Positions 17,813-26,489 of a stretch of DNA of 64,000 nucleotides are shown here, in pieces. Made by a program: the position numbers and the translations under genes. The stretch spans positions 6,076,001 through 6,140,000 of the forward strand of contig NZ_CP146022.1 in NCBI RefSeq assembly GCF_036967205.1, given 5' to 3'. The DNA is from Streptomyces sp. Q6 (GTDB taxonomy: Bacteria > Actinomycetota > Actinomycetes > Streptomycetales > Streptomycetaceae). The notes under the pieces were generated by a model. It saw only the letters and a program-made list of their open reading frames with translations. It made no database searches and was not told the DNA's origin. Positions within the stretch are counted from its first letter, which is position 1; each line of letters starts with the position of its first letter.

Positions 17813-18448
17813 TCAGTCCGGGATCAGCAGCCCCGCGGCGGCCCGCGCCGTGTACGGGCCCACGCCCAGGGCGAGCGCGGTGCGCAGGTCGTCGCCGGTG
17901 TCGACGTCCTGGCGTACCGAGCCCACGCCGTCGAGGGGGAGTTCCACGGCGCCGGACGCCGTATGGCGCGCGCGGGAGGCCGTACCGAATGCGGGCAGCA
18001 ATTCCGCGCCGGGGGCCGCGGACAAGAGTGTTGTGCCGATTCCGGCGGCATCGGGCAGAAATGCCCGGGGAAATACGGTGGCCGTGGCGAGAACGCGGGC
18101 CAATTCCAGGGGGCGCAGCGCCGGCAGATCGGCGTTCAGCGCCGCGAGGGGCGCGGCCGGGCGCAGGGCCCGCGCGCAGGCCGCTCCGTGGGCGAGCGCG
18201 GCGTTCAAACCCGCCTGCGGGCTGTCGGGGACGACGCGGGCGCCCAGGGCCGCCAGTTCGCGCTCCGCCCGGACGTCGTCCGTGACTACCACCACATCCC
18301 GCACCGCTGTACAGGCCCCCGCGGCGGCGACGGTGTCCTGCGCGAACGCCAGGGCCAGACCGGGGCGCAGGGCGTCCCCGGCCGTGGGCGCCAGCCTGCT
18401 CTTGGCCCGCACCAGCGGTTTCAGCGGTATCACCAAGGTCCACTGCAC
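17813..18448 (-). CDS. cofC: 2-phospho-L-lactate/phosphoenolpyruvate guanylyltransferase (F420 biosynthesis)
   Basis: Nucleotidyltransferase of 211 residues that activates phospholactate or phosphoenolpyruvate with GTP in coenzyme F420 synthesis (CofC, called FbiD in actinobacteria). The N-terminal WTLVIPLKPLVRAKSRLAP holds the conserved nucleotide-binding K..KSRL motif near residues 9-19. AALNADLPALRP near residues 98-109 carries the metal-binding Asp, and RQDVDTGDDL is the C-terminal landmark. The GTG at 18448 immediately precedes the conserved strand. Neighbouring acyltransferase and gpsA are on the opposite strand, as in other Streptomyces. Confidence 0.92.
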   Translation of the reverse strand: MQWTLVIPLKPLVRAKSRLAPTAGDALRPGLALAFAQDTVAAAGACTAVRDVVVVTDDVRAERELAALGARVVPDSPQAGLNAALAHGAACARALRPAAPLAALNADLPALRPLELARVLATATVFPRAFLPDAAGIGTTLLSAAPGAELLPAFGTASRARHTASGAVELPLDGVGSVRQDVDTGDDLRTALALGVGPYTARAAAGLLIPD

Positions 18449-18616
18449 CCGCCCATTGTGACCGGTGCGCGCGGTGGGCCGGTCGTAAAGGGAAGGTGTG
18501 CGCAGCTCAATGCAGGGGCGGTGGCCGGAGACGGGTGGGCGTACGGTGTTCTCGACAGACCGGAGGCCCGGGGCGACACTTGTGCGGCCCCCTGGGTCCT
18601 AGAGGAAGGTGTCCGA

Positions 18617-19390
18617 GTGTCCCGCCGCAGAATCGGCTTCTGGTACCGCTTCGCAGCGGTCCTCTGCAAACCGCCGCTGGTGGTTCTGTTCAAGCGGGAC
18701 TGGCGCGGAATGGAGCACATTCCGGCCGACGGCGGATTTATCACCGCGGTCAACCACAATTCCCATCTGGACCCCTTCCTCTACGCGCACTTTCAGTACA
18801 ACAGCGGACGAGTCCCGCGTTTCCTGGCGAAGCACGGCCTCTTCAGGAAGGGCTTCGTGGGGGCCGCGATGCGGGGCACCGGCCAGATTCCGGTCTATCG
18901 CGAGTCCACGAACGCGCTGAGCGCCTTCCGCGCCGCGATCGACGCCGTGGAGCGCGGTGAGTGCGTGGCCTTCTATCCCGAAGGAACGCTCACCCGGGAT
19001 CCGGAACTGTGGCCCATGACCGGTAAGACCGGTGTCGCGCGCGTCGCGTTGCAGACGAAGTGCCCGGTCATTCCCGTGGGCCAGTGGGGCGCCACCGAAG
19101 TGCTGCCGCCCTATGCGAAGAAGCCGCGCTTTTTCCCGCGCAAGACGCACCATGTGCTCGCCGGTGAACCCGTCGATCTGTCGGCCTACTACGGCAAGGA
19201 GACGACGCCGGAACTCCTCAAGGAGGTGACCGAGGTCATCATGACCGAGATCACCGCGCTCGTCGCGGAGCTGCGCGGCGAGAAGGCCCCGCAGAAGCGG
19301 TACGACCCGCGCGAGGCGCGCCTCGCGCAGCGCCGCAAGTCGCAGGCGCAGAGCGGGAGTTCGGGCGAGATGACGGAGGAGAGCAAGTGA
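18617..19390 (+). CDS. 1-acylglycerol-3-phosphate acyltransferase (PlsC family)
   Basis: Lysophospholipid acyltransferase of 257 residues. The catalytic HX4D motif is NHNSHLDP near residues 51-58. The substrate-binding blocks GQIPVYRES near 93-101 and FYPEGTLTRDP near 119-129 follow. A hydrophobic N-terminal segment can associate with the membrane. It most likely makes phosphatidic acid, fitting its 4-nt overlap with gpsA, which supplies glycerol-3-phosphate. The GTG at 18617 follows GAGGAAGGTGTCC. The C-terminus is a basic/polar tail (QRRKSQAQSGSS). The acyl specificity is unknown. Confidence 0.9.
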   Translation: MSRRRIGFWYRFAAVLCKPPLVVLFKRDWRGMEHIPADGGFITAVNHNSHLDPFLYAHFQYNSGRVPRFLAKHGLFRKGFVGAAMRGTGQIPVYRESTNALSAFRAAIDAVERGECVAFYPEGTLTRDPELWPMTGKTGVARVALQTKCPVIPVGQWGATEVLPPYAKKPRFFPRKTHHVLAGEPVDLSAYYGKETTPELLKEVTEVIMTEITALVAELRGEKAPQKRYDPREARLAQRRKSQAQSGSSGEMTEESK

Positions 19391-20397
19391 CGCGCCCTGT
19401 GAAGGCAGCCGTCTTCGGAACCGGTTCGTGGGGCACGGCGTTCGCCATGGTGCTCGCCGACGCGGGCTGCGACGTGACCCTGTGGGCGCGCCGCGCCGAG
19501 CTCGCCGAGACCGTCAACTCCACGCGGACGAACCCCGATTACCTGCCCGGTGTCGAACTCCCCGAGGGCGTGCGCGCGACGGCCGACCCGGCCGAGGCCG
19601 CGGCCGACGCCGACTTCACCGTGCTCGCGGTGCCCTCGCAGACACTGCGCGGCAACCTGGCCGCGTGGACGCCGCTGCTCGCCCCCGACACCGTGCTCGT
19701 CTCGCTGATGAAGGGCGTCGAGCTCGGCTCGGCGATGCGGATGAGCGAGGTCATCGAGGACGTCACGAAGGTCGGCGAGGACCGCATCGCGATCGTCACC
19801 GGACCCAACCTGGCGCGCGAGATCGCCGCCCGCCAGCCGGCCGCCGCGGTGGTCGCCTGTCGCGACGAGGCCGTGGCCCAGCGCCTCCAAGTCGCCTGCC
19901 ACACCCCGTACTTCAGGCCGTACACGAACACGGACGTGGTCGGCTGCGAGCTGGGCGGCGCCGTCAAGAACGTCATCGGGCTCGCGGTCGGCATCGCCGA
20001 CGGAATGGGCCTCGGCGACAACACGAAGGGCTCGCTGATCACGCGCGGGCTCGCGGAGACGACCCGCCTCGGCATGGCCATGGGCGCGGACCCGCTGACC
20101 TTCTCCGGGCTCGCCGGGCTCGGCGACCTGGTGGCGACGTGCTCCTCGCCGCTGTCGCGCAACCACACCTTCGGCACCAACCTCGGCAAGGGCATGACGC
20201 TCGAGGAGACCATCGCGGTCACCAAGCAGACCGCCGAGGGCGTCAAGTCCTGCGAGTCCGTGCTCGACCTCGCGCGGCGCCACGATGTCGACATGCCGAT
20301 CACCGAGACCGTCGTCGGCATCGTCCACGAGGGCAAGCCGCCGGTGGTCGCCGTGAAGGAGCTCATGTCGCGCTCCGCCAAGCCCGAGCGACGCTGA
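19387..20397 (+). CDS. gpsA: NAD(P)-dependent glycerol-3-phosphate dehydrogenase
   Basis: Enzyme of 336 residues that reduces dihydroxyacetone phosphate to sn-glycerol-3-phosphate, the phospholipid backbone. The dinucleotide-binding motif is AVFGTGSWGTAFA near residues 7-19. The catalytic Lys is in GGAVKNVIGLAVGIADG near 196-212, and GLGDNTKGSLITRG follows. The GTG at 19387 overlaps the stop of the acyltransferase gene (GTGA), so the two are coupled into a phospholipid-synthesis operon. Length and motifs are standard. Confidence 0.96.
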   Translation: MTRPVKAAVFGTGSWGTAFAMVLADAGCDVTLWARRAELAETVNSTRTNPDYLPGVELPEGVRATADPAEAAADADFTVLAVPSQTLRGNLAAWTPLLAPDTVLVSLMKGVELGSAMRMSEVIEDVTKVGEDRIAIVTGPNLAREIAARQPAAAVVACRDEAVAQRLQVACHTPYFRPYTNTDVVGCELGGAVKNVIGLAVGIADGMGLGDNTKGSLITRGLAETTRLGMAMGADPLTFSGLAGLGDLVATCSSPLSRNHTFGTNLGKGMTLEETIAVTKQTAEGVKSCESVLDLARRHDVDMPITETVVGIVHEGKPPVVAVKELMSRSAKPERR

Positions 20398-20466
20398 GCG
20401 ACGGCGGCACAACGGGTCTCTGCGGGCGCTGACTCTCGTACTACCAGCAGGTACGCTCAACGCGAT

Positions 20467-21645
20467 ATGAGCAGCGAGAACCTCCCCCAGAGCCCTGTGC
20501 CCGCCACCTCGGGCGCTTCGTCGAGCGGGCAGAAGCCGCGTGTGGCCGTCGTCTTCGGCGGTCGCAGCTCCGAACACGGAGTCTCCGTGGTCACCGCGGG
20601 CGCCGTGCTGCGCGCCATCGACCGCACCAAGTACGACGTGCTGCCCATCGGCATCACGCGCGAGGGGCGCTGGGCGCTGACGGCGGACGATCCCGAGCGG
20701 ATGTCCATCACCGACCGCCAGGTGCCCGACGTCGCCGATCTCGCCGAGTCGCCCGAGGGCGGCGTGGTGCTCCCGGTCGACCCGTCGTCGCGCGAGGTCG
20801 TCTACACCGAACCCGGCTCCGTGCCCAAGGTCCTCGGCGACGTCGACGTCGTCTTCCCCGTGCTGCACGGCCCGTACGGCGAGGACGGCACGATCCAGGG
20901 TCTCCTCGACCTGTCCGGGACGCCGTACGTCGGCTGCGGTGTGCTCTCCTCGGCCGTCGGCCAGGACAAGGAGTACATGAAGCGGATCTTCACCTCCTTC
21001 GGGCTGAAGGTCGGGCCGTATCTGGTGATCCGGCCGCGCGAGTGGGAGCGCGAGCAGGACGGCGCGCGCCGCCGCATCGCCGACTTCGTGGGCGAGCACG
21101 GCTGGCCGCTGTTCATCAAGCCCGCACGCGCGGGATCGTCGTTCGGCATCACGAAGATCGACTCGTTCGACGGGCTCGACGAGGCGATCGAGACCGCCCG
21201 CGCCCACGACCCGAAGGTCATCGTCGAGGCGGGCGTCGTCGGTCGCGAGATCGAGTGCGGTGTCCTGGAGTTCGAGGACGGGCCGCGCGCCTCGGTCCCG
21301 GCCGAGATCCCGCCCGTACAGGCCCATGACTTCTACGACTTCGAGGCCAAGTACATCGACTCCGCCGCCGGCATCGTGCCCGCGCCGCTGAGCGACGAGG
21401 AGACCGCCGAGGTGCAGCGCCTCGCCGTCGAGGCGTTCGAGGCCGTGGCCTGCGAAGGCATCGTGCGGGCGGACTTCTTCCTCACCGAGGACGGCGAGTT
21501 CGTGATCAACGAGATCAACACGCTGCCCGGCTTCACGCCGATCTCCATGTATCCGCGCATGTGGCAGGAGAGCGGTGTGAGCTACCCGGAGCTGGTCGAC
21601 CGGCTCCTGGAGGCGGCGCTGCGCAGGCCCACGGGGCTGCGGTAG
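20467..21645 (+). CDS. ddlA: D-alanine--D-alanine ligase
   Basis: ATP-grasp ligase of 392 residues that makes the D-Ala-D-Ala dipeptide for peptidoglycan. Motifs seen are FGGRSSEHGVSVVTA near residues 30-44, HGPYGEDGTIQG near 134-145, the ATP-grasp Lys/Glu region, and the C-terminal EINTLPGFTPISMYPRMW near 351-368. The Phe-type specificity residue of vancomycin-resistant D-Ala-D-Lac ligases cannot be judged securely without alignment, but the protein looks like the housekeeping enzyme. The ATG at 20467 gives a polar N-terminal extension of about 25 residues. It follows gpsA by 69 nt. Confidence 0.95.
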   Translation: MSSENLPQSPVPATSGASSSGQKPRVAVVFGGRSSEHGVSVVTAGAVLRAIDRTKYDVLPIGITREGRWALTADDPERMSITDRQVPDVADLAESPEGGVVLPVDPSSREVVYTEPGSVPKVLGDVDVVFPVLHGPYGEDGTIQGLLDLSGTPYVGCGVLSSAVGQDKEYMKRIFTSFGLKVGPYLVIRPREWEREQDGARRRIADFVGEHGWPLFIKPARAGSSFGITKIDSFDGLDEAIETARAHDPKVIVEAGVVGREIECGVLEFEDGPRASVPAEIPPVQAHDFYDFEAKYIDSAAGIVPAPLSDEETAEVQRLAVEAFEAVACEGIVRADFFLTEDGEFVINEINTLPGFTPISMYPRMWQESGVSYPELVDRLLEAALRRPTGLR

Positions 21646-21681
21646 CCGCCACGGCGCGTCCCGGCTGAACCCCGGGAACCT

Positions 21682-22185
21682 CTAGTCGGCGATCCCTTCG
21701 GGGATCGCCTTCTTGATGGGCTTGGCCAGGTCCACGAGCGGCCCGGCGCCGCCTTGCGCCACCTGGTCCTCGGGGATCGTCACCTCGACGTACGCGAGAC
21801 GCCCGCCGGTGGTCATGCGCTGCGCGCCGCTGTCGAGCTTCTCCACGACCCACTCGACCTCGTTCACGGTCGCGGGCATGGTGCCCTTCTTCAAGACCGC
21901 GTCAGGCCACGCCACACCGCAGCGCAGTATGATCGCCGGGCTTCCCCACGCCGCGGTCAGTTCGGAGCGCGGTTCGGGATCGTTGCGCTCGAGTCCGTCG
22001 ACCTTCTGCGGCAGCAGTTCGTGCAGATTCCGGCACAGCTTGGTGACCTTCGCGTCCGGGGTGGGAACCGTCGCCGCCGGCGCATCGTCCGTTGAAGCGC
22101 AGCCCGAGGCGGCGGCGATCAGCAGGGTCAGGGCAGGCAGTCCGAAGTGAAGACGGAGCCGGTGACGGAAAGAGTTCACCGGCAC
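21682..22185 (-). CDS. DUF3515 family lipoprotein
   Basis: Predicted lipoprotein of 167 residues. A basic N-terminus, a hydrophobic segment and a lipobox ASGC near residues 26-29 direct lipidation at Cys29. The mature part matches the DUF3515 pattern (ELLPQKVDGLERN, then WGSPAIILRCGVAWP), a family of unknown function common in actinobacteria. It is convergent with ddlA. The last codons include the palindromic hairpin described separately. The function is unknown, but a conserved place beside ddlA could mean a cell-envelope role (inference). Confidence 0.85.
   Translation of the reverse strand: MPVNSFRHRLRLHFGLPALTLLIAAASGCASTDDAPAATVPTPDAKVTKLCRNLHELLPQKVDGLERNDPEPRSELTAAWGSPAIILRCGVAWPDAVLKKGTMPATVNEVEWVVEKLDSGAQRMTTGGRLAYVEVTIPEDQVAQGGAGPLVDLAKPIKKAIPEGIAD
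21688..21709. terminator. Bidirectional hairpin with TTCG tetraloop
   Basis: GGCGATCCC and GGGATCGCC form a perfect 9-bp stem around TTCG. It lies 42 nt past the ddlA stop and inside the last codons of the convergent DUF3515 gene, so it can terminate both transcripts while encoding the protein's C-terminus. Confidence 0.6.
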
Positions 22186-22199
22186 AGGGTAGACGGGGG

Positions 22200-22433
22200 C
22201 TACAGGTGGACGACCGGGCAGGTCAGGGTGCGGGTGATGCCATCCACTTGCTGGACCTTGGCAACCACCATGCGACCCAGTTCATCGACGGTGTCGGCTT
22301 GCGCACGCACGATCACGTCGTAGGGGCCGGTGACGTCCTCGGCCTGAATGACTCCCGGAATCTTTCCGATCAGCTCGGCGACAGTCGACGCCTTGCCTAC
22401 TTCGGTCTGGATCAGGATGTACGCCTGTACCAC
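22200..22433 (-). CDS. Stand-alone Lrp/AsnC ligand-binding (RAM) domain protein
   Basis: A 77-residue protein consisting only of the ligand-binding RAM domain of Lrp/AsnC regulators, with VQAYILIQTEVGKAS at the start and GPYDVIVRAQADTVDELGRMV in the middle. There is no helix-turn-helix, so it cannot bind DNA alone. Such SraA-type proteins form the same oligomers as full Lrp proteins and may sense amino acids or modify partner regulators. The GTG at 22433 has GGAGG 4-5 nt upstream. It lies 14 nt upstream of the DUF3515 gene and is likely co-transcribed. It is divergent from thiL. Confidence 0.9.
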   Translation of the reverse strand: MVQAYILIQTEVGKASTVAELIGKIPGVIQAEDVTGPYDVIVRAQADTVDELGRMVVAKVQQVDGITRTLTCPVVHL

Positions 22434-22657
22434 GGAACCTCCAGGGCGGCCACGAGGATCATGTGGGGAGAAGGGACGCCACGGTATCGCGTCGCCGCTC
22501 GTCGCGGGGAGACCCGGGGTGGCTGTGGCGTACTCACCGTGAATGCGCCCTCCGGGAGCGCAAGGGATCGTAGGGGCAAGCCCGTGACACAAACCGTACC
22601 CATGACAGAGACGGCTCGCGACCGCGAGCAGGCCGGGGCAGAAGGGGCAGCACGCGC

Positions 22658-23770
22658 ATGAAGGGCACCGTCGGCGAGCTGGGCGAGTTCGGGCTCATCA
22701 AGGAGCTGACCTCGCGGCTCACCACCACTCCGGCCGTACGAGTCGGTCCCGGGGACGACGCCGCAGTGGTCGCCGCACCGGACCGCAGGGTCGTGGCCAG
22801 CACGGACATCCTGCTGGAGGGCAGGCACTTCCGGCGCGACTGGTCCACCGCGTACGACGTCGGCCGCAAGGCCGCCGCCCAGAACCTGGCCGACATCGCC
22901 GCCATGGGAGCCGTCCCGACCGCGCTGCTGCTCGGTCTCGTCGTACCCGCCGAACTGCCCGCGTCCTGGCCCTCCGAGCTGATGGACGGGCTGCGCGACG
23001 AGTGCCAGGTGGCCGGCGCCGCCGTGGTGGGCGGCGATGTCGTCCGCGGTGACACCATCACCGTCGCGATCACCGCGCTCGGCGATCTGCGCAACCACGA
23101 CCCGGTGACCCGCGGCGGCGCCCAGCCCGGTGACGTCGTCGCCGTGACGGGCTGGCTGGGTTGGTCCGCGGCCGGGTACGCCGTGCTCTCCCGCGGCTTC
23201 CGCTCGCCGCGCGCCTTCGTCGAGGCGCACCGCAGGCCCGAACCGCCGTACCACGCGGGCCCCGCGGCGGCCGGTCTCGGCGCCACCGCCATGTGCGACG
23301 TGAGCGACGGGCTCATCGCCGACCTGGGCCATATCGCCGAGGCCAGCAAGGTCCGCATCGACATCAAGTCCCAGAAGGTCGACGTGCCGTCGCAGATGAG
23401 CGACATCGGCCAGGCCGTCGGCGTCGACCCGCTGCAATGGGTCCTGACCGGGGGAGAGGACCACGCGATCGTGGCCACCTTCCCGCCGGACGTGAAGCTG
23501 CCCGCCCGCTGGAAGGTCATCGGCGAGGTACTCAACCCGTCGGCCCTGCCGCAGGTCACCGTGGACGGCGCGCCCTGGACGAGCAAGGGCGGCTGGGACC
23601 ACTTCGGCGACGAGTCGGCCGAAGGGGGCGGTGCCGGCGGGCCGGGCGGATCGGCCGGTTCGGGCGGCCCGGGTGGCGGGCTTGGTGGCGGGCTCGGGGG
23701 GTCCGGCGGGCTCGGTGGTCCGGGCGGACTCGGTGGGTTCGGCGGGTTCGGTGGGGAGATCGAGTCGTGA
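22658..23770 (+). CDS. thiL: Thiamine-monophosphate kinase with Gly-rich C-terminal extension
   Basis: Kinase (370 residues) that phosphorylates thiamine monophosphate to the active diphosphate. It has the PurM/ThiL fold, with [10 protein letters not shown] near residues 29-38, [29 protein letters not shown] near 58-86 as a landmark region, and [15 protein letters not shown] near 213-227. The enzyme core ends near [10 protein letters not shown] (about residue 325). Beyond it is a roughly 45-residue tail made almost only of Gly, Ser, Leu and Pro, which is not part of ThiL proteins I know and looks like a repeat expansion. The stop codon overlaps the thiD GTG start (GTGA). Confidence 0.93.
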   Translation: MKGTVGELGEFGLIKELTSRLTTTPAVRVGPGDDAAVVAAPDRRVVASTDILLEGRHFRRDWSTAYDVGRKAAAQNLADIAAMGAVPTALLLGLVVPAELPASWPSELMDGLRDECQVAGAAVVGGDVVRGDTITVAITALGDLRNHDPVTRGGAQPGDVVAVTGWLGWSAAGYAVLSRGFRSPRAFVEAHRRPEPPYHAGPAAAGLGATAMCDVSDGLIADLGHIAEASKVRIDIKSQKVDVPSQMSDIGQAVGVDPLQWVLTGGEDHAIVATFPPDVKLPARWKVIGEVLNPSALPQVTVDGAPWTSKGGWDHFGDESAEGGGAGGPGGSAGSGGPGGGLGGGLGGSGGLGGPGGLGGFGGFGGEIES

Positions 23771-24672
23771 CAGGGGCGGGTGCTCCGGGCGGATCCGCCG
23801 CGGGGGGTGCTCCCGCGGCCGGACGGGTTCCGGCTCGGGTGCTGACCGTCGCCGGGTCCGACTCCGGCGGCGGCGCCGGGATCCAGGCCGACCTCAAGAC
23901 GATGCTGGCTCTCGGCACCCACGGTATGAGCGTGATCACGGCCGTCACCGCTCAGAACTCCCTGGGCGTGCAGGGTGCTTGGGAGCTTCCGGTCGAGGCG
24001 GTGCGCGCGCAGTACCGCAGCGTCGTCGACGACATCGGGGTGCAGGCCGTCAAGACGGGGATGCTCGCGTCGCCCGAACTCGTGGAATGTGTCGCCGACT
24101 TGCTCGCCGGTACGGCTGCCCCCGTCGTGGTCGATCCGGTCGGCGTGTCCAAGCACGGTGACTCGCTGCTCGCCGCGTCGGCGCTGGACTCCGTGCGGAC
24201 CAAGCTGCTGCCGACTGCCACCGTGGCGACACCGAACCTCGACGAGGTGGCGCAACTCACCGGTGTACAGGTCGAGTCGGAGGACGGGATGCGCCGGGCG
24301 GCGGCGGCCATGCTCGTGTACGGGCCGCAGTGGGTGGTCATCAAAGGTGGGCATTTGGGCTCCGGGGGAGTGGGATCGGGTCGGGGCGGTGCCGGTGCCG
24401 GTGTCGGTGCCCGTGGCGCGGGCGCCGTGGACGCGGTGGATCTGCTGACGGACGGCTCCGAGGAGCACTGGCTGCGCGCCCCGCGCCATGACAACCGCCA
24501 CACGCACGGCACGGGCTGCACCCTCGCCTCCGCGATCGCGGCCGGCCTGGCGACGGGCCAGGAGGTGCCCGAGGCCGTGCGCGCGGCCAAGGAGTACGTG
24601 ACCGGGGCCATCGCCGCAGGGTTCGCACTCGGCGGCGGCATCGGGCCGGTCGATCACGGCTGGCGGCTCTGA
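23767..24672 (+). CDS. thiD: Hydroxymethylpyrimidine/phosphomethylpyrimidine kinase
   Basis: Ribokinase-fold enzyme (301 residues) that phosphorylates HMP to HMP-PP for thiamine synthesis. The signature [21 protein letters not shown] begins near residue 25 and the C-terminal ATP-site motif [14 protein letters not shown] lies near 243-256. There are two oddities: a Gly/Ala/Pro-rich N-terminal extension of about 24 residues, and a Gly/Arg-rich insertion after KGGHLGSGG near residues 195-215. Both are low-complexity additions like the thiL tail. The GTG at 23767 overlaps the thiL stop. The 3' end overlaps the convergent monooxygenase gene by 19 nt. Confidence 0.94.
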   Translation: MTGAGAPGGSAAGGAPAAGRVPARVLTVAGSDSGGGAGIQADLKTMLALGTHGMSVITAVTAQNSLGVQGAWELPVEAVRAQYRSVVDDIGVQAVKTGMLASPELVECVADLLAGTAAPVVVDPVGVSKHGDSLLAASALDSVRTKLLPTATVATPNLDEVAQLTGVQVESEDGMRRAAAAMLVYGPQWVVIKGGHLGSGGVGSGRGGAGAGVGARGAGAVDAVDLLTDGSEEHWLRAPRHDNRHTHGTGCTLASAIAAGLATGQEVPEAVRAAKEYVTGAIAAGFALGGGIGPVDHGWRL

Positions 24673-26408
24673 GCTTCGCAGGCGGCCGGGCCGGCATAGC
24701 CCTCGGCCTCGGGCACCGAGCGGGTGTCCGCGGCAGAACGGGGGGAGGTGGCGGAGGCGGTCTCGGCGTCGGCGTCGGCGTCGGTGTCGACTTCGACCTT
24801 GACCTTCACCTCGGCTTCGGCTTCGGCCTTGACCTCGGCCTTGACCTTCACCTCGGCTTCGGCCTCGGCCTTGACCTCCACCTTGGCTTCGGCCTCGACC
24901 TCGGCGGCGGTCACAGAGCCGGTCGTTGCGGCAGGGTGGGCGTGGGTGGCAGTGGCTGTCTCGGAGACCGAGGCGGGTATCGGCTCGGCGGACAAGGCGT
25001 AGTCCTTCAGCGCCAGGTTGCTCGCCGCCTTCTCCGTCAGGCGCTTGAAGAAGCCCGCCAGGAACCGTGAGCTGAGCATCCGGTACGCCCGGTCGCGGCT
25101 GCGCATCTTCTTCTGGGAGGCCGGCGCCAGGAACGGTCCCGCGTTCCCGGAGGTTTTCTGGCAGCCCTTCGCGTACTCCGTGATGGCGGCCTCGAAAGCG
25201 GCGAACGCCGTGCGGTGATCGCCGCGCGCCGCCACCAGCTCGCCCGCGAGGACGTACGCCGAGACCAGGGCCGTGCCGGTGCCTATGCCACCCATGGTGG
25301 CTCCGTGTCCCGCGTCGCCCAGCAGGATCACCCGGCCCTGAGAAAGCCTGTCGATATGGATCTGGGCGATGGCGTCGAAGTACAGGTCGTCCGCCGCGTC
25401 GAGCGCCTCCAGCATCTGCTGTACGTGCGGCCACGCCATGCCACGCAGCTTCTCGGCGACGATCCGCTTCTGCTGCGCCAGGTCCTTGCGGTCGTACGTG
25501 AGCTCCCGCGACTGGAACACGACGCAGGCGCCGGCCCGCTCCGGGTCGCCGTCATAGTTGTTGATCATCGCTGTGCGGCCGGGTTCGGTGTAGAGCCTGG
25601 CCGTGCGGTCGAGGCCCAGATGGTTGGGCATGTCGAACCCCGCGACGTAGTAGCCGAGGAAGCGGAGGTACCGGGATTCGTCCCCGAAGACCAGACGTCG
25701 GGTGTGGGAGTGCAGGCCGTCCGCGCCGACGATCAGGTCGAAGGTGCGGGGCGCCCCATGGTCGAAGGTGACGTCGACACCGGTGGCGGTCTCGGTGAGC
25801 GTGTCGATGGAGTCGCCGAAGACATAGGTGACTGTGTCCTTGGTGCGCTCGTACAGGAGCTTCGAGAGGTCGCCGCGGAAGACCTCGACGTCGCCGCTCA
25901 TCAGATGCGCGGGCAGATCCACGCGCTCGGTGTCGTCCGCGTCGACGATGCTCTGCCGGCCCATGTCGGTCTGGATCCTGTGCAGCTCGTCCCAGATGCC
26001 CATCCGGGTCAGGACGGTGCGGTGGACAGGGCCGCGGAAGTCGACGGCGAAGCCGCCTTCGCGCAGGGCGAGTGCCTTCTCGACGACCGTGACGCGGGCG
26101 CCTTGGCGGGAGAGCCAGAAGGCGATCGCGGGCCCGGCGATGCTCGCGCCGGAGACCAGAACGTCGAGGTGAGCGAGTGCGCCTGGGGGAGCGCATGGGT
26201 CGGTGGGAGCGCCCGTGTAGGGGTGATCGAGTGCTTCGGTGGGAGCGCCCATGTAGGGCTGATCGAGTGCGTCGGTGTGAGCGAGTGTCTCGGTGGCCGG
26301 GTGGGTGCCGGTGGTCGGGTGGGCGCTGGTGGCCGGGTGGGTGTCGGCGGCCGGGCGGCCGTCGGTGGTCGGGTGGCTGTCCGAGGTGGTGTGCGTCTGT
26401 TTCGTCAT
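24654..26408 (-). CDS. FAD-dependent monooxygenase with repetitive termini
   Basis: Aromatic-hydroxylase-type flavoprotein of 584 residues. The core (about residues 85-475) has the ADP-binding motif [19 protein letters not shown], the [16 protein letters not shown] (DG) motif and the [15 protein letters not shown] (GD) motif, typical of class A FAD hydroxylases such as TetX- or UbiH-like enzymes. The first 80 residues are His/Thr/Pro-rich and include a duplicated [11 protein letters not shown]-type unit. The last 100 are an alternating E/K/V/A tail encoded by 42-bp tandem repeats. It follows the SARP regulator gene by 81 nt on the same strand, so it is a plausible target or operon partner. 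The substrate is unknown. It may modify a secondary metabolite or an antibiotic. Confidence 0.85.
   Translation of the reverse strand: MTKQTHTTSDSHPTTDGRPAADTHPATSAHPTTGTHPATETLAHTDALDQPYMGAPTEALDHPYTGAPTDPCAPPGALAHLDVLVSGASIAGPAIAFWLSRQGARVTVVEKALALREGGFAVDFRGPVHRTVLTRMGIWDELHRIQTDMGRQSIVDADDTERVDLPAHLMSGDVEVFRGDLSKLLYERTKDTVTYVFGDSIDTLTETATGVDVTFDHGAPRTFDLIVGADGLHSHTRRLVFGDESRYLRFLGYYVAGFDMPNHLGLDRTARLYTEPGRTAMINNYDGDPERAGACVVFQSRELTYDRKDLAQQKRIVAEKLRGMAWPHVQQMLEALDAADDLYFDAIAQIHIDRLSQGRVILLGDAGHGATMGGIGTGTALVSAYVLAGELVAARGDHRTAFAAFEAAITEYAKGCQKTSGNAGPFLAPASQKKMRSRDRAYRMLSSRFLAGFFKRLTEKAASNLALKDYALSAEPIPASVSETATATHAHPAATTGSVTAAEVEAEAKVEVKAEAEAEVKVKAEVKAEAEAEVKVKVEVDTDADADAETASATSPRSAADTRSVPEAEGYAGPAACEAQSRQP
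24799..24882. repeat. Two 42-bp tandem repeats in the monooxygenase 3' end
   Basis: Positions 24799-24840 and 24841-24882 are tandem copies with 3 mismatches. They encode an alternating acidic/basic tract ([13 protein letters not shown] type). Shorter related units flank them. Confidence 0.85.
26200..26271. repeat. Two 36-bp tandem repeats in the monooxygenase 5' end
   Basis: Positions 26200-26235 and 26236-26271 are tandem copies differing at three positions. They encode the duplicated [11 protein letters not shown]-like unit in the N-terminal extension of the monooxygenase. Confidence 0.85.
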
Positions 26409-26489
26409 GGGAGTGAGCGTGCGCCGGGGCGCTTACCGTTCGCTGACCACTCGCTGACCAAGGCTCACCGGGCCTCCGTGACCCGGCTC

